DNA of 64,000 nt from Mycetocola manganoxydans (GTDB taxonomy: Bacteria; Actinomycetota; Actinomycetes; Actinomycetales; Microbacteriaceae), in assembly GCF_003667545.1 (NCBI RefSeq), contig NZ_RCUV01000006.1, positions 186,001 through 250,000 of the forward strand, written 5' to 3'. Shown here in pieces: positions 32,545 through 42,287 of the stretch (position 1 is the first letter of the stretch; every line of letters begins with the position of its first letter). A program made the position numbers and the translations under genes. The notes under the pieces were generated by a model. The model did no database searches, was not told the origin of the DNA, and was given only the letters and a program-made list of their open reading frames with translations.

Positions 32545-33639
32545 TTACTTGATGAGCTCGATGGCTGCCTTCGACTTGTCTGCGATGGTCGCTGAGATCG
32601 GTGCGGAGCCTGCGGCATCCGCGCTTGCCTGCTGGCCTTCTTCACTCACAATGTAGCTGAAGTACTCCTTGACGAGCTTGCCTGCTTCAGCGTCTTCGTA
32701 CTCGGTGCAGCCGATGAGGTAGCTGATGAGAACGATGGGGTAGACCCCTGCTTCGGTCGACGTGCGGTCCAGTTCGATAGCGAGGTCGCCTTCGCTGCGA
32801 CCCTCCGCCGCGGGGGAAGCGTCGACGATGGCTGCTGCGGCCTTGGCGGAGTACGGAACGTACTCTTCGCCGACCTTGATCGCCACGGTGCCGAGGTCAC
32901 CGGCGCGGGAGGCGTCAGCGTAACCGATGGTGCCGGTGCCGGAGGTCACAGCGTCGATGACTCCTGAGGTCTGCGAGGCGGCTTCTCCGCCTTCGAGAGG
33001 CCAGACGCCGTCGGCTTCGCTGGTCCACACGTCGGGAGCCGTCGCGTGCAGGTACTCGGTGAAGTTCTCGGTGGTGCCCGAGTCGTCGGCACGGTGAACG
33101 GCGGTGATCGCCTGGTCAGGCAACTCGGCGTCCGGGTTCTGCGAGACGATGGCTTCGTCGTTCCAGGTGGTGATGGTGCCGGCGAAGATACCGGCGACCG
33201 TGGCGGGGTCGAGGTTGAGTGTCTCGATCCCGTCGAGGTTGAAGACGACGGCGATCGGGGAGATGTAGGCGGGCAGCTCGACGAGGCCCGTGCCAGGTAC
33301 GCACGCGGCGAAGTTGTCCTCGGCGATTTCCTCATCCTTGAACGCGCGGTCCGAGCCCGCGAACGAGCTGCCGCCGGCGATGAAGGTGTCGCGCCCTGCG
33401 CCGGATCCGGCGGGGTCGTACTCGACGGTCACATCGGGGTTTGCCTTCTGGAATGCGGAAACCCAGGCCTCCTGAGCCGACTGCTGTGACGAGGCGCCGC
33501 CGCCCACCAGGGTGCCGGTGAGTTCGCTGTCGGTGGATTCCGATCCGGTTGCTGCCGACTCATTCGCGGCACACGAGGTCAGGGTGAGGGCGGCGAGTGC
33601 TGCGACGGCCGCGACGCGGCCGAATTTCGAGAACTTCAC
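32545..33639 (-). CDS. pstS: Phosphate-binding lipoprotein PstS
   Basis: A 364-residue substrate-binding lipoprotein on the outer face of the membrane. The signal peptide ends in the lipobox TLTSC (cysteine near residue 23). Ligand-binding motifs of the family are present: LVGGGASSQQSAQEAW at the first phosphate-contact loop, PAGSGAGRDTFIAGGSSFAGSD at the second, and VHRADDSGTTENFTEYL at the third. The last contains the D-SGTT phosphate site. First gene of pstSCAB, downstream of PHO-box-like repeats at 33731-33758. Full length, clearly functional. Confidence 0.96.
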   Translation of the reverse strand: MKFSKFGRVAAVAALAALTLTSCAANESAATGSESTDSELTGTLVGGGASSQQSAQEAWVSAFQKANPDVTVEYDPAGSGAGRDTFIAGGSSFAGSDRAFKDEEIAEDNFAACVPGTGLVELPAYISPIAVVFNLDGIETLNLDPATVAGIFAGTITTWNDEAIVSQNPDAELPDQAITAVHRADDSGTTENFTEYLHATAPDVWTSEADGVWPLEGGEAASQTSGVIDAVTSGTGTIGYADASRAGDLGTVAIKVGEEYVPYSAKAAAAIVDASPAAEGRSEGDLAIELDRTSTEAGVYPIVLISYLIGCTEYEDAEAGKLVKEYFSYIVSEEGQQASADAAGSAPISATIADKSKAAIELIK

Positions 33640-33693
33640 GTGTTGTGTCCATTCATTGTGATTCCGGGACGGGCCGGTGCAGGCCCACGAGGA

Positions 33694-33758
33694 ACGTTAG
33701 GCTCGCGGCCTTACGAGAGTCCCTCACAATGGTGAACGGAAGGTTAACGACGGGGAAC
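33694..33758 (-). promoter_or_regulatory. PHO-box-like direct repeats and -10 of pstSCAB
   Basis: On the minus strand GTTCCCC (33752-33758), GTTAACC (33742-33748) and GTTCACC (33731-33737) repeat with 10- and 11-base periodicity, the form of actinobacterial PhoP/RegX3 PHO boxes built on GTTCACC. TAACGT (33694-33699) is a candidate -10. This region is about 55-120 bases upstream of the pstS start, and the cognate SenX3-RegX3 system is encoded in the same window (42472-44357). Confidence 0.7.
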
Positions 33759-33776
33759 GGATGGCGTCGGCGCCGG

Positions 33777-34712
33777 TCAGGCGCGCGGTTCGTGCGTCTC
33801 GATCGAGATGATTCCCGAGCTCGGGTTCGTCGCGGACAGGTGCACGATGCTGAACGCACCGGTCGGTAGATCCGCGGCGCTGGAGAGGTAGGAACCGCTC
33901 AGGCTTCCCGTTGCCAGGGCGATCTCCCGGAGAATTTCCGGCAGGACCGGCCCGTGGCTGCACAACACCGCTGTTTTTCCCGACCGCACGCGTTTGCCGA
34001 CGACCTTGCGCACGTCTGCTTCGCCGCGTTCATGGGCGTCCTGACTGATGAGATCCGTCCGGCGAAGATCCAGGCCGGATGCCGCGGCGAGCGGAGCCGC
34101 CGTCGTCACGCACCGAACGGCGGTGCTGGAGACGATGCGCTTCACGCCGAACGCCTGCAAAGTGGGGACGATGCTCGACGCCTGCTCGACTCCGCGCGCC
34201 GTCAGCGGGCGCGTGGCATCCGGTCCCGCCCAGGACGATGCCGGGAGAGCTTTGCCGTGGCGGAGAGCGATGATGGCGAAGGTCGATGAAATGCCGTCGT
34301 CGAGCAGATCCGTGAAGGTCGAGAGGATCTCGACGTCGGGCGCGTGGCTGAGATAGCTGCGTGCCTTGCGCGGCGTCACCCACTCCAGGGCGGCGACCTC
34401 CTCGTTGGGAACGAATGTGGAGGAACGGATGGCGGCGTCGCTGACCTCGGCCGCCCAGTAGTGAACGATCTTCTCCCGCCCGGACGCCAGCGGATACCGG
34501 GAGATCCCCAGCGGAACACCGAGTGACACGGCCAGGCCGGTCTCCTCGAGAATCTCACGGACAGCGGTCTGTGGGAGTGATTCGCCGGGGTCGACCTTGC
34601 CCTTCGGCAGGGAGACGTCAGCATATTTCGTGCGGTGGATGACGAGCACGTGAATCTTGCCGTCGATCCTTCGCCAGCACACGGCGCCAGCGGCAAACAC
34701 GGCCGTCGTCAC
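33777..34712 (-). CDS. Nudix hydrolase fused to histidine phosphatase (MutT1-like)
   Basis: A 311-residue two-domain protein. Residues about 1-135 form a Nudix domain, with the box starting [20 protein letters not shown] that binds Mg and cleaves nucleoside or dinucleoside polyphosphates. Residues about 155-305 form a phosphoglycerate-mutase-type phosphatase, with a degenerate ALRHGKA catalytic motif. This matches mycobacterial MutT1, which hydrolyses 8-oxo-dGTP and diadenosine polyphosphates. The start GTG 34712 overlaps the ppk stop (GTGA), so it is co-translated with polyphosphate kinase. An earlier ATG would run over ppk and gives out-of-family residues. Confidence 0.87.
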   Translation of the reverse strand: MTTAVFAAGAVCWRRIDGKIHVLVIHRTKYADVSLPKGKVDPGESLPQTAVREILEETGLAVSLGVPLGISRYPLASGREKIVHYWAAEVSDAAIRSSTFVPNEEVAALEWVTPRKARSYLSHAPDVEILSTFTDLLDDGISSTFAIIALRHGKALPASSWAGPDATRPLTARGVEQASSIVPTLQAFGVKRIVSSTAVRCVTTAAPLAAASGLDLRRTDLISQDAHERGEADVRKVVGKRVRSGKTAVLCSHGPVLPEILREIALATGSLSGSYLSSAADLPTGAFSIVHLSATNPSSGIISIETHEPRA

Positions 34713-36883
34713 CGTCGAGTCCTCGGCCGGCGGCGAAGGCTGGACTTGAGCATCAGGCGGTCCTGCAGGTCGACGAGAGCGGCGCCGGACTCGTCTGTCG
34801 AGTGCCTCTCCCAGATTCCGTCGGCGCCGAGGTGCCACGTCGACGTCTTGTCGTCCATGGCGACGTCGAACAACGCACCGATCTCGCTGAGGTGGGCGGG
34901 AGCGGTCAGCCGCACAAGTGCCTCGACCCTGCGGTCGAGGTTGCGGTGCATCATGTCGGCGCTGCCGATGAAGACGCGGGGGTCGCCGTCGTTGACGAAT
35001 GAGAAGATGCGCGAGTGCTCGAGGAACCGTCCGAGGATGGACCTCACCCGGATGTTCTCGCTCATCCCGGGCTGGCCCGGCCTCAGGCTGCAGATGCCGC
35101 GAACCCAGATGTCGACGGGGACCCCGGCCTGGCTTGCCCGGTACAGCCCGTCGATGATCGCTTCGTCGACGATCGAATTCACCTTGATCCGGATGCCGCT
35201 CGGCTTGCCGGCCTCCGCGTTCCGTCGTTCCTGGTCGATGTGTTTGAGCAGGCCCTTCCGAAGGTGCAGCGGGGCGACGAGAAGCCGTTTGAACTTCTTC
35301 TCGATCGCGTATCCGGAGAGCTCATTGAACAGGCGGGTGAGGTCCTTGCCGACCTGGGCGTCCGCGGTGAACAGGCCGAGGTCTTCGTAGATCCGGCTCG
35401 TCTTCGGGTTGTAGTTGCCGGTGCCGATGTGGCTGTAGTGCTGCAGTGTTCCCTTTTCCTCGCGGATGACGAGGGCGAGCTTGCAGTGCGTCTTGAGACC
35501 GACCAGGCCATAGACGACGTGCACTCCGGCCTTCTCCAGCTTGCGAGCCCAGGTGATGTTGGCCTGCTCGTCGAAGCGCGCCTTGATCTCGACGAGGGCG
35601 AGAACCTGTTTTCCCGCCTCGGCCGCATCGATGAGGGCCTCGACGATGGGGGAGTCGCCGGAGGTGCGGTACAGGGTCTGCTTGATCGCGAGCACCTGGG
35701 GGTCCGCGGCCGCCTGCTCGAGGAACGCCTGCACGCTCGTTGCGAATGACTCGTACGGGTGATGAACGAGAACGTCCTGCTGTGCGATTGCACCGAAGAT
35801 GTCTGCCTTGGTGTTCGGCTCTGCCGGCTGGAACTGCATGACCGTCGTCGGCACGCGTGGCGGGTAGCGCAAATCGGGGCGGTCGATCCCCGACAGGCTG
35901 AACAGGCCTCCGAGGTCGAGCGGTGCCGGGAGACGGTAGACCTCCTGGTCGGTGACGTCGAGTTCGCGAACGAGCAGGTCGAGGGTCACATCGTCCATGT
36001 CCTCGGTGATCTCGAGACGGATCGGCGGCCCGAACCGGCGGCGCAACAACTCCTTCTCGAGGGCCTGAATGAGGTTTTCGGTCTCGTCCTCTTCGATTTC
36101 GACATCTTCGTTGCGGGTGACGCGGAAGACGTGGTGCTCGATGATCTCCATACCGGGGAACAGGTCGCCGAGGTGATTGGCGATGAGGTCCTCGAGCGGG
36201 ATGTACTGCACGTTCTCGAGTGACGCGGTCGGGTCGACCGGCACGAAACGGGGGAGCATCTGCGGGACCTTGAGGCGCGCGAACTCCTGCCTGCCCGTCT
36301 TCGAGTTCCGGACGCGGACCGCGAGGTTCAGTGACAGGCCGGAGATGTACGGGAACGGATGTGCCGGGTCGACGGCGAGAGGCATGAGAACCGGGAAGAT
36401 CTGCTGACCGAAGTAGTCCCGCAACCGTTCATGGTCATCGTCGGTCAGCGAATCCCACGTCACGACATTGACCCCTGCTGCGGTGAGGTCGGGTTTCACC
36501 AGCTCGGACCACGCCCTGGCATGCCGCGCCTGGAGTTCGTGCGCGGTCTGCGAGATGTCGCTCAGAACGTCGGCGGGAGCACGGCCGACGTTGGTGGGTA
36601 CGGCGAGACCGGTGAGCACGCGGCGTTTCAGCCCTGCGACACGCACCATGAAGAACTCGTCGAGGTTCGACGCGAAGATCGCGAGGAAGTTGGCGCGTTC
36701 GAGCGCGGGAACCGTCGGGTCTTCCGCGAGTTCGAGCACGCGTTGGTTGAATGCCAGCCAGCTCACTTCACGATCGAGGTAGCGTCCCTCGGGGAGAGCG
36801 GGATCGTCGCGTTCGAAGACCGGGTCGAAGTCGTCGTCGTCGCCGCCAAGGCCGGAGTCGAGCGCGATACTGTCAGCTGCCAT
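34709..36883 (-). CDS. ppk: Polyphosphate kinase 1
   Basis: A 724-residue enzyme that reversibly polymerises the gamma-phosphate of ATP into polyphosphate. Seen: the N-terminal helical domain [20 protein letters not shown] and [19 protein letters not shown], the phospholipase-D-like catalytic halves with [15 protein letters not shown] (probable autophosphorylated histidine) and [20 protein letters not shown], and a second catalytic region near [14 protein letters not shown]. Full family length. It forms an operon with the MutT1-like gene and lies between pst and mshD-glnR, part of a phosphate-centred neighbourhood. Confidence 0.95.
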   Translation of the reverse strand: MAADSIALDSGLGGDDDDFDPVFERDDPALPEGRYLDREVSWLAFNQRVLELAEDPTVPALERANFLAIFASNLDEFFMVRVAGLKRRVLTGLAVPTNVGRAPADVLSDISQTAHELQARHARAWSELVKPDLTAAGVNVVTWDSLTDDDHERLRDYFGQQIFPVLMPLAVDPAHPFPYISGLSLNLAVRVRNSKTGRQEFARLKVPQMLPRFVPVDPTASLENVQYIPLEDLIANHLGDLFPGMEIIEHHVFRVTRNEDVEIEEDETENLIQALEKELLRRRFGPPIRLEITEDMDDVTLDLLVRELDVTDQEVYRLPAPLDLGGLFSLSGIDRPDLRYPPRVPTTVMQFQPAEPNTKADIFGAIAQQDVLVHHPYESFATSVQAFLEQAAADPQVLAIKQTLYRTSGDSPIVEALIDAAEAGKQVLALVEIKARFDEQANITWARKLEKAGVHVVYGLVGLKTHCKLALVIREEKGTLQHYSHIGTGNYNPKTSRIYEDLGLFTADAQVGKDLTRLFNELSGYAIEKKFKRLLVAPLHLRKGLLKHIDQERRNAEAGKPSGIRIKVNSIVDEAIIDGLYRASQAGVPVDIWVRGICSLRPGQPGMSENIRVRSILGRFLEHSRIFSFVNDGDPRVFIGSADMMHRNLDRRVEALVRLTAPAHLSEIGALFDVAMDDKTSTWHLGADGIWERHSTDESGAALVDLQDRLMLKSSLRRRPRTRR

Positions 36884-36946
36884 GCCAACATCTTGTCACC
36901 TTGGGCGTGGCCATGGAGCCAGCGCAGGCGAACAGTTGGCGACGGC

Positions 36947-37834
36947 TCAGGCGGTTGCGCCCCTACGGTACTGGATGTCCACGGTGTGGTCGGTGAAGCC
37001 GAGGGATCGGTAGAGCGCGACCGCTCGCTCGTTGTCGCCCTCGACATACAGTGACGCCGTCGTCACTCCACGCTCCCGCAGCCGATCCAGCCCGGCCACC
37101 ATGAGTTGCCTGCCGAGCCCCCTCCCCGGTTCCCCGACGCCGATGACGTAGATCTCTCCGGACTCACCATCGATCTTGAGCCAGTTGTACCCGATCATCC
37201 GGCCGGCGTCGTCGCGCGCGAGGAGGAAGTCCCCGGCGTCGAACCACGGTTCGGCGCGTCGCGCCCGCACGTCGTCGACGGTGATGCGCCCCTGCTCCGG
37301 GTGATCCGCGAACACCCGCGCGTTGAGCTCGACCCACTCGGCGTCGTCGATGTCCGGCCGGAAGGTGGTGATCCCGTCCGGGAGCGGAGGGATGTCGTCG
37401 CCAGGTTCCAGCGGCATCCGCAGCTGGAGAAGGGTGCGTACCCGCTCGAAGCCGAACCGGGTGGCGAGGGCTCGGGAGGCGGGATGGTCACCGTGCGCCC
37501 AGGCAAGCAGGTCACCAGGAGCGTCCAGGAGAATCCCGGTGAGCATCGCTGTTCCGACCCCGGTTCCGCGCCATTCGGGGTCGACGACGAGTTCGAGTTC
37601 ACCCTGACCGATGAGTACGGCGCCGACGAGCAGTTCTGCGGCGCTCGGGGACTCCGGCGGGGCGACGGCGAAGACGAGGGAACGACTCCCGTCTCCGGCG
37701 TCGATCAACGCCTGGTCGTTGAACGGGGATGCACCGTCACCGGCGACCGCGCGGCGAACCAGACGATCGAATGCGGCGCGTGGCGCAGCATCCGCGAGAT
37801 TACGGGAGCGGAGTACTGGTGTGCGCACTGTCAT
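36947..37834 (-). CDS. mshD: Mycothiol synthase
   Basis: A 295-residue tandem-GNAT acetyltransferase that acetylates Cys-GlcN-Ins in the last step of mycothiol synthesis. The N-terminal GNAT half contains [15 protein letters not shown]. The active C-terminal half contains [20 protein letters not shown] with the acetyl-CoA loop GRGLGRQLM, and ends [23 protein letters not shown] 37834 is the family start and overlaps the end of the response-regulator gene by 35 bases. A longer upstream frame is only a shadow of that gene. Its presence marks the organism as an actinobacterium. The glnR-mshD pairing is also seen in mycobacteria. Confidence 0.92.
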   Translation of the reverse strand: MTVRTPVLRSRNLADAAPRAAFDRLVRRAVAGDGASPFNDQALIDAGDGSRSLVFAVAPPESPSAAELLVGAVLIGQGELELVVDPEWRGTGVGTAMLTGILLDAPGDLLAWAHGDHPASRALATRFGFERVRTLLQLRMPLEPGDDIPPLPDGITTFRPDIDDAEWVELNARVFADHPEQGRITVDDVRARRAEPWFDAGDFLLARDDAGRMIGYNWLKIDGESGEIYVIGVGEPGRGLGRQLMVAGLDRLRERGVTTASLYVEGDNERAVALYRSLGFTDHTVDIQYRRGATA

Positions 37835-38489
37835 CCTCGTAGACGTTGAAGCGGTAGCCGACGTTGCGGACGGTCCCGATGAGCTGTTCGAGGTCGCCGA
37901 GTTTGGCGCGAAGGCGCCGCACGTGGACGTCGACGGTGCGAGTGCCACCGAAGTAGTCGTATCCCCAGACCTCGCTCAGCAATTGTTCCCTGGTGAAGAC
38001 CCGCGACGGATGCCCCGCGAGGAATCGAAGAAGTTCGAATTCCTTGTAGGTCAGGTCGAGCGGTTTGCCCTGGACCTTCGCGGAATAGCTCGCCTCGTCG
38101 ATGACGACGCCCGACGTCTGGATCTTGGTGTTCGTTGTTTCGAGCGATTGGCGACCGATGGCGAGGCGAATGCGGGCGTCGATCTCGGCGGGCCCCGCCA
38201 TGTCGACGAGGACGTCGTCGACTCCCCAGTCGGCGCTGACGGCGCTGAGCCCGCCCTCGGTGAGGATGACGAGGAGGGGAACGGTGAGGCCGGTGGTCCT
38301 GAGGATCTTGCACAGCGCCTTCGCTCCGGCGAGATCCGTGCGCGCGTCGATCAGGATCAGATCGCTCGATGGCGCGTTGACGAGCTGGGCAGGCTGAGCA
38401 GGTATCTGACGCACGCGGTGACTGAGCAGCCCGAGTGAAGGCAACACATCATTGTCGACCTGCGAGGTCAGAATCAACAGTTGCGCCAC
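37800..38489 (-). CDS. glnR: GlnR-type orphan OmpR-family response regulator
   Basis: A 229-residue regulator. An atypical N-terminal receiver domain (about 1-115) retains the aspartate in [13 protein letters not shown] but lacks the full acidic pocket. A C-terminal winged helix (about 130-220) contains [18 protein letters not shown] and the recognition helix region [24 protein letters not shown] 38489 is chosen for a perfect GGAGGA six bases upstream; an earlier ATG gives an out-of-family N-terminus. No histidine kinase adjoins it, and it precedes mshD as GlnR does in mycobacteria. A role in nitrogen-gene control follows from that homology. Confidence 0.82.
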   Translation of the reverse strand: MAQLLILTSQVDNDVLPSLGLLSHRVRQIPAQPAQLVNAPSSDLILIDARTDLAGAKALCKILRTTGLTVPLLVILTEGGLSAVSADWGVDDVLVDMAGPAEIDARIRLAIGRQSLETTNTKIQTSGVVIDEASYSAKVQGKPLDLTYKEFELLRFLAGHPSRVFTREQLLSEVWGYDYFGGTRTVDVHVRRLRAKLGDLEQLIGTVRNVGYRFNVYEDDSAHTSTPLP

Positions 38490-38601
38490 GAGCGTCCTCC
38501 AGTGATTACGTGGACTCATACTAGCTATTGCGACGGGCCGCATCAGACCGCGGTCGCTCCGGCGTCCAACGACGGCAGCGGGATTCAGGCAGAATAGGGG
38601 A

Positions 38602-38892
38602 ATGACAGACGTACCGATGACACCCTCGCGCATCTGGCGCAGCATCTTCGGTGTCTGGGGAGTCGCCGTCCTCGGCGCGATTCTCGTCGCGATCTTCGCT
38701 CCTCCCGGATTGCACTTCACCTGGCTGTCGCTCACCCTCGCCGCGTGCACCCTGCTTGCGTTCGTGCTTCAGCTGGGGACGCATCAAAAGGTCGGGTTCA
38801 TCGACCGGTTGTCGGTCACGATCGTCGGCGTCGTGGGCATTCTCACCGTTGCCGCTGCTGTACTTGGCCTCGCCGCCCTGTTCGCGGGATAG
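38602..38892 (+). CDS. Small conserved-looking membrane protein, 96 residues
   Basis: A protein of unknown function with three hydrophobic segments (about residues 14-35, 38-57 and 70-94) and the loop [15 protein letters not shown]. It has no recognised domain. The start is supported by AGGGGA directly before the ATG and by CAGAAT (38590-38595) six bases upstream, the leaderless spacing seen elsewhere. Divergent from glnR across 112 bases and followed nine bases later by a 37-residue membrane protein, with which it may be co-expressed. Confidence 0.75.
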   Translation: MTDVPMTPSRIWRSIFGVWGVAVLGAILVAIFAPPGLHFTWLSLTLAACTLLAFVLQLGTHQKVGFIDRLSVTIVGVVGILTVAAAVLGLAALFAG

Positions 38893-38895
38893 ACT
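38890..38895 (+). promoter_or_regulatory. -10 box of a leaderless micro-gene
   Basis: TAGACT, overlapping the stop codon of the preceding gene, is six bases from the ATG at 38902. It has the same hexamer and spacing as at 22513. Confidence 0.5.
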
Positions 38896-38901
38896 GCCGG
38901 T

Positions 38902-39015
38902 ATGGATCTCGTCGCACTCGAACTCTTCTACGTCGGCCTGCTCGCCCTTGCCAGCCTCGCCATCGGTGCGATCGCTGTCGTCGTGCTGGTCAACCTCTTC
39001 CGCGGCCAGCGCTGA
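38902..39015 (+). CDS. Single-helix membrane micro-protein, 37 residues
   Basis: A very short frame reading MDLVALELFYVGLLAL and continuing as a hydrophobic helix (about residues 8-31), with a basic end NLFRGQR. It is one predicted membrane span with the positive charges inside. A TAGACT -10 box six bases before the ATG and tight fit between two genes (nine and 14 bases) support it. Function unknown. It could be a small subunit or regulator of a membrane complex. Confidence 0.6.
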   Translation: MDLVALELFYVGLLALASLAIGAIAVVVLVNLFRGQR

Positions 39016-39029
39016 CCCCTGGCGCGCCG

Positions 39030-39626
39030 ATGATCGAAATCCCGACCGGCCTGCCCGCCGAGCTCGTCCCGCTGTCCTGGCTGATCGGAGTCTGGGAGGG
39101 CACAGGAGTCATCGATTACGCCGGCGCCGACGGCCCGGTGAGCGCGGAGTTCGGCCAGCGCGTCAGCTTCAGCCACGACGGGATGCCCTACCTGAACTAC
39201 ACGTCGAACTCCTGGCTTCTCGACGAGGAGCACACGGCCCTCACCGCCGAGACGGGGTACTGGCGGCTGCACCGGCCGCAAAGCGCGGGTGACCCGGGCC
39301 CTGCGATGCTTCCCAGTATCGGCGACCGCCCGTTCCAGAACGCTGACGAGGTCGAAACACTCCGCAACGGCGCGGGTGGATTCGACATCGAGGTGGCGCT
39401 CGTGCACCCCGGTGGGGTGAGCGAACTGTATCTCGGTCAGGTTCGCGGGCCGCGCATCGACCTCGCGACCGACGCGGTGTTGCGCACCGCAGGCGCAAAG
39501 GAATACGCCGCAGCAACACGCTTGTACGGTCTCGTGGACAGCCACCTGCTCTGGGCGTGGGACATCGCCGCTCTCGGCCAGAACCTCCGCACCCACGCCT
39601 CAGGGCGTCTTTCTAAGGCCGACTGA
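39030..39626 (+). CDS. Nitrobindin-type heme-binding beta-barrel protein (FABP-like, DUF1794)
   Basis: A 198-residue ten-stranded beta-barrel protein. The family signature GVWEGTG is seen at about residues 20-26, with FGQRVSFSHDGMPYLNYTS forming the barrel wall. The C-terminal LVDSHLLWAWDIAA contains the histidine that coordinates heme in nitrobindins. Known members bind ferric heme and NO and isomerise peroxynitrite. Stop and start overlap with ygfZ (TGATG), so the two are co-translated. The mycobacterial homologue likewise lies near glnR and mshD. Function in this organism is inferred from family. Confidence 0.85.
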   Translation: MIEIPTGLPAELVPLSWLIGVWEGTGVIDYAGADGPVSAEFGQRVSFSHDGMPYLNYTSNSWLLDEEHTALTAETGYWRLHRPQSAGDPGPAMLPSIGDRPFQNADEVETLRNGAGGFDIEVALVHPGGVSELYLGQVRGPRIDLATDAVLRTAGAKEYAAATRLYGLVDSHLLWAWDIAALGQNLRTHASGRLSKAD

Positions 39627-40753
39627 TGACCGCTCCCAGCCCGTTCCTCTCCCGTCAGGGAGCCGTCGTTCTTCCCGATGTCGCCGACCCTGGTGTTCCG
39701 TCCCACTACGGCAACCCGAATATCGAACAGCGGATGCTCGTGGCCGGCGAGGCGATCGTCGACCTGTCCACCCGTGGGATCGTCTCCATCACGGGTGAAG
39801 ACCGGCTGAGCTGGCTCAACTCCATGACATCCGCGGAACTCACCCGGCTCCCCGTCGGAGCGTCGAGCGAAACACTGTTCCTGGACCCCAACGGCCGGCT
39901 CGAATACGCCGCAGGGATCATCGACGACGGTGTCACTGCATGGCTGCTCGTCGAAGCCGACGACGTCGCGCCGATGGTCGCCTGGCTCACCCGCATGAAG
40001 TTCATGATGCGGGTGGAGGTCGCTGACCGTTCCGCCGAGTTCGCCCGAATCGGCATGATGCCTGCCCAGGCGCCGCTCGATCTCGCCGTCGCATCGCCGA
40101 ACGGGGTCCCGCTGGTGTGGACAGACCCGTGGAGGGACGTCGTCGCAGGCGGCCACCAGTACGCGCGGGGTGAACATCCCTCTGCCGAGTGGCGGTGGAC
40201 CGAAGTGCTCGTGTTCCGTGACGAGCTGACGGCGCTCGCCGCAGGCCCACTCCCCGCTGCCGGGTCGCTCGCCGCCGAGGCGCTGCGAGTCGCAGCCTGG
40301 CGGCCACGCACGTCGACGGAAGCCGACGAGAAGACCATCCCCCACGAACTGGATTGGCTGCGCAGCGCCGTCCACCTCTCCAAGGGCTGCTACCGCGGCC
40401 AGGAGACCGTGGCGAAGGTGCACAACCTCGGTCACCCGCCCAGGCGGCTCGTTCTGCTCCACCTCGACGGCTCGGACTCGGTTCTTCCCCGCCACGGCGC
40501 GGTTGTTTTCGCCGACAGGAAGGGCGAGCCCACGGCCGTCGGCGCGGTGACGACCGCGGCGATGCACCATGAACTCGGGCCGATCGCGCTCGCCGTCGTC
40601 CGCAGGAACGTCGATCCAGGGGCTCGACTGACCGTCGACGAAGATGGAACAGCCATCGCCGCGGCACAGCAGGTCATCGTCCCCTCGGATGCAGGCGCCG
40701 TCGCCGATGTCCCGCGACTGCCCAGGCTCGGCGCGGTCCGGCGCACCCAGTAG
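39626..40753 (+). CDS. ygfZ: Folate-binding YgfZ/GcvT-like protein
   Basis: A 375-residue protein of the YgfZ family, which uses tetrahydrofolate to help assemble or repair certain iron-sulfur clusters. Seen: GcvT-like N-terminal folds with IVSITGEDRLSWLNSMTSAEL and the diagnostic motif KGCYRGQETVAKV (K-G-C-Y-x-G-Q-E) near residue 253, whose cysteine is essential in characterised members. The start ATG 39626 shares one base with the nitrobindin stop. A barrel domain ends the protein. Pairing with a heme protein suggests a link to oxidative or nitrosative damage. Confidence 0.92.
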   Translation: MTAPSPFLSRQGAVVLPDVADPGVPSHYGNPNIEQRMLVAGEAIVDLSTRGIVSITGEDRLSWLNSMTSAELTRLPVGASSETLFLDPNGRLEYAAGIIDDGVTAWLLVEADDVAPMVAWLTRMKFMMRVEVADRSAEFARIGMMPAQAPLDLAVASPNGVPLVWTDPWRDVVAGGHQYARGEHPSAEWRWTEVLVFRDELTALAAGPLPAAGSLAAEALRVAAWRPRTSTEADEKTIPHELDWLRSAVHLSKGCYRGQETVAKVHNLGHPPRRLVLLHLDGSDSVLPRHGAVVFADRKGEPTAVGAVTTAAMHHELGPIALAVVRRNVDPGARLTVDEDGTAIAAAQQVIVPSDAGAVADVPRLPRLGAVRRTQ

Positions 40754-40793
40754 ACCCCGACGACGCATTCCGCGCCGCCGTGCGGGGCATCGC

Positions 40794-40799
40794 TAGAGT
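40794..40799 (+). promoter_or_regulatory. -10 box of gpmA
   Basis: TAGAGT followed by GGAGGC and the ATG at 40806. The six-base gap doubles as a Shine-Dalgarno sequence if a longer transcript enters from ygfZ. Confidence 0.5.
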
Positions 40800-40805
40800 G
40801 GAGGC

Positions 40806-41555
40806 ATGTCTTCGCCATACACACTCATCCTGCTCCGCCACGGCAACAGCGACTGGAATCAGAAGAACCTGTTCACCGGCTGGGTCGACGTCCGACTCAG
40901 CGAACAGGGCGTTGCTGAAGCTCACCGGGCGGGCGAACTGCTGAACGAGTCGGGGCTTTTCCCTGACGTCCAGTACACCTCACTCCTGACGCGGGCGATC
41001 CAGACCGCCAACATCACCCTCGACGTCGCCGATCGCGCGTGGATTCCGGTGAAGCGCACCTGGCGTCTCAACGAACGCCACTACGGCGACCTCCAGGGCA
41101 AGGACAAGGCCCAGACCCTCGCCGAGTACGGCCAGGAACAATTCCAGACCTGGCGCCGGTCGTTCGACGTGCCGCCGCCCCCCATCGCCGATGACAACGA
41201 GTACTCCCAGGCGAACGACCCCCGTTACGTCGGCATCGACGGTGACGTGCCAAGGACGGAATGCCTGAAGGACGTCATCGACCGCATGCTTCCGTACTGG
41301 CACTCCGACATCACCGGAGATCTCGCCGAGGGAAAGACCGTCCTCGTCACCGCTCACGGGAACTCACTGCGGGCGCTCGTCAAGCACCTCGACGGGATCT
41401 CTGACGACGAGATCGCGTCACTCAACATCCCGACCGGAATTCCGCTGGTCTACAAACTCGACGAGAACTTCATGCCGATCGAGCCGGCCGAGTACCTCGA
41501 CCCCGAGGCAGCAGCGGCTGGTGCCGCAGCGGTGGCGTCGCAGGGTAAGAAGTAG
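40806..41555 (+). CDS. gpmA: 2,3-bisphosphoglycerate-dependent phosphoglycerate mutase
   Basis: A 249-residue glycolytic enzyme that interconverts 3- and 2-phosphoglycerate through a phosphohistidine. Seen: the catalytic motif [20 protein letters not shown] with the nucleophilic histidine near residue 12, [18 protein letters not shown], and the second histidine in [17 protein letters not shown]. Full length and typical of dPGM. Followed by a very strong bidirectional terminator shared with phoU. Confidence 0.96.
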   Translation: MSSPYTLILLRHGNSDWNQKNLFTGWVDVRLSEQGVAEAHRAGELLNESGLFPDVQYTSLLTRAIQTANITLDVADRAWIPVKRTWRLNERHYGDLQGKDKAQTLAEYGQEQFQTWRRSFDVPPPPIADDNEYSQANDPRYVGIDGDVPRTECLKDVIDRMLPYWHSDITGDLAEGKTVLVTAHGNSLRALVKHLDGISDDEIASLNIPTGIPLVYKLDENFMPIEPAEYLDPEAAAAGAAAVASQGKK

Positions 41556-41577
41556 TCGAAATCCCCAGACCGATACG

Positions 41578-41610
41578 AAAGGGCGGGAACCGATTCGGTT
41601 CCCGCCCTTT
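41578..41610. terminator. Bidirectional terminator between gpmA and phoU
   Basis: AAAGGGCGGGAACCG (41578-41592) and CGGTTCCCGCCCTTT (41596-41610) form a perfect 15-pair stem with a three-base loop and A/T-rich ends on both sides, serving both convergent genes. Confidence 0.92.
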
Positions 41611-41630
41611 CTCGTCAACTCAACCGGGTG

Positions 41631-42287
41631 TCAGTCGTCGCTCTCGGCGGTCCAGTCGCCGGTTGCGAGGTACTGGACCTTCTTCGAGATCGACACGGCG
41701 TGGTCGGCGAAACGCTCGTGATAGCGAGAAGCGAGTGTCGCGTCCACCGTTGCGACAGGCTTACCCTTCCAGGTCTCGCCGAGAACCTTGTCGAACACCT
41801 TGACGTGCAACTCGTCGACTCGGTCGTCCTCGTTGCGGATCTCCTCCGCGAGGCGTACGTCCTGGGTGCGGAGGAGCTCGGTGAGCTTGTGCGCGATCTC
41901 CACATCGAGGCGACCCATCTCCGCGAAGGTCGAGCGGAGCCCCTTGGGTACCGCTCGCTCCGGGTAGCGGTATCGGGCGAGCTGGGCGATGTGCTCAGCC
42001 ATGTCACCCATCCGCTCGAGGGACGAACTGATCCGGAGGGCGCTGACGACGATCCGCAAATCGCGCGCGACGGGTTGCTGCCGCGCCAGGATGTTGATCG
42101 CGAGTTCGTCGAGAGCAACGGTGAGTTCGTCGATTCGTACGTCGTTCTCGATCACTTCCTCGGCGATGGAGACGTCTGACTCGCTGAACGCCTGCACCGC
42201 GTTCGTGATGGAGATCGCCACGAGCTCGGAGATGGCGACGAGCCGTTCCTGAACCTCGGCCAGCTCCTGCTGGAATACTTCACGCAT
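41631..42287 (-). CDS. phoU: Phosphate-specific transport system accessory protein PhoU
   Basis: A 218-residue helical cytoplasmic protein that links the Pst transporter to the SenX3 kinase and represses the phosphate response when phosphate is ample. Two PhoU repeats are visible, each with an acidic metal-binding motif: EEVIENDVRIDELTVALDE in the first and EEIRNEDDRVDELHVKVFD in the second. ATG 42287 has a GGAG site. It is divergent from senX3-regX3 across 184 bases, as in mycobacteria, which helps the naming of that pair. Confidence 0.94.
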   Translation of the reverse strand: MREVFQQELAEVQERLVAISELVAISITNAVQAFSESDVSIAEEVIENDVRIDELTVALDELAINILARQQPVARDLRIVVSALRISSSLERMGDMAEHIAQLARYRYPERAVPKGLRSTFAEMGRLDVEIAHKLTELLRTQDVRLAEEIRNEDDRVDELHVKVFDKVLGETWKGKPVATVDATLASRYHERFADHAVSISKKVQYLATGDWTAESDD

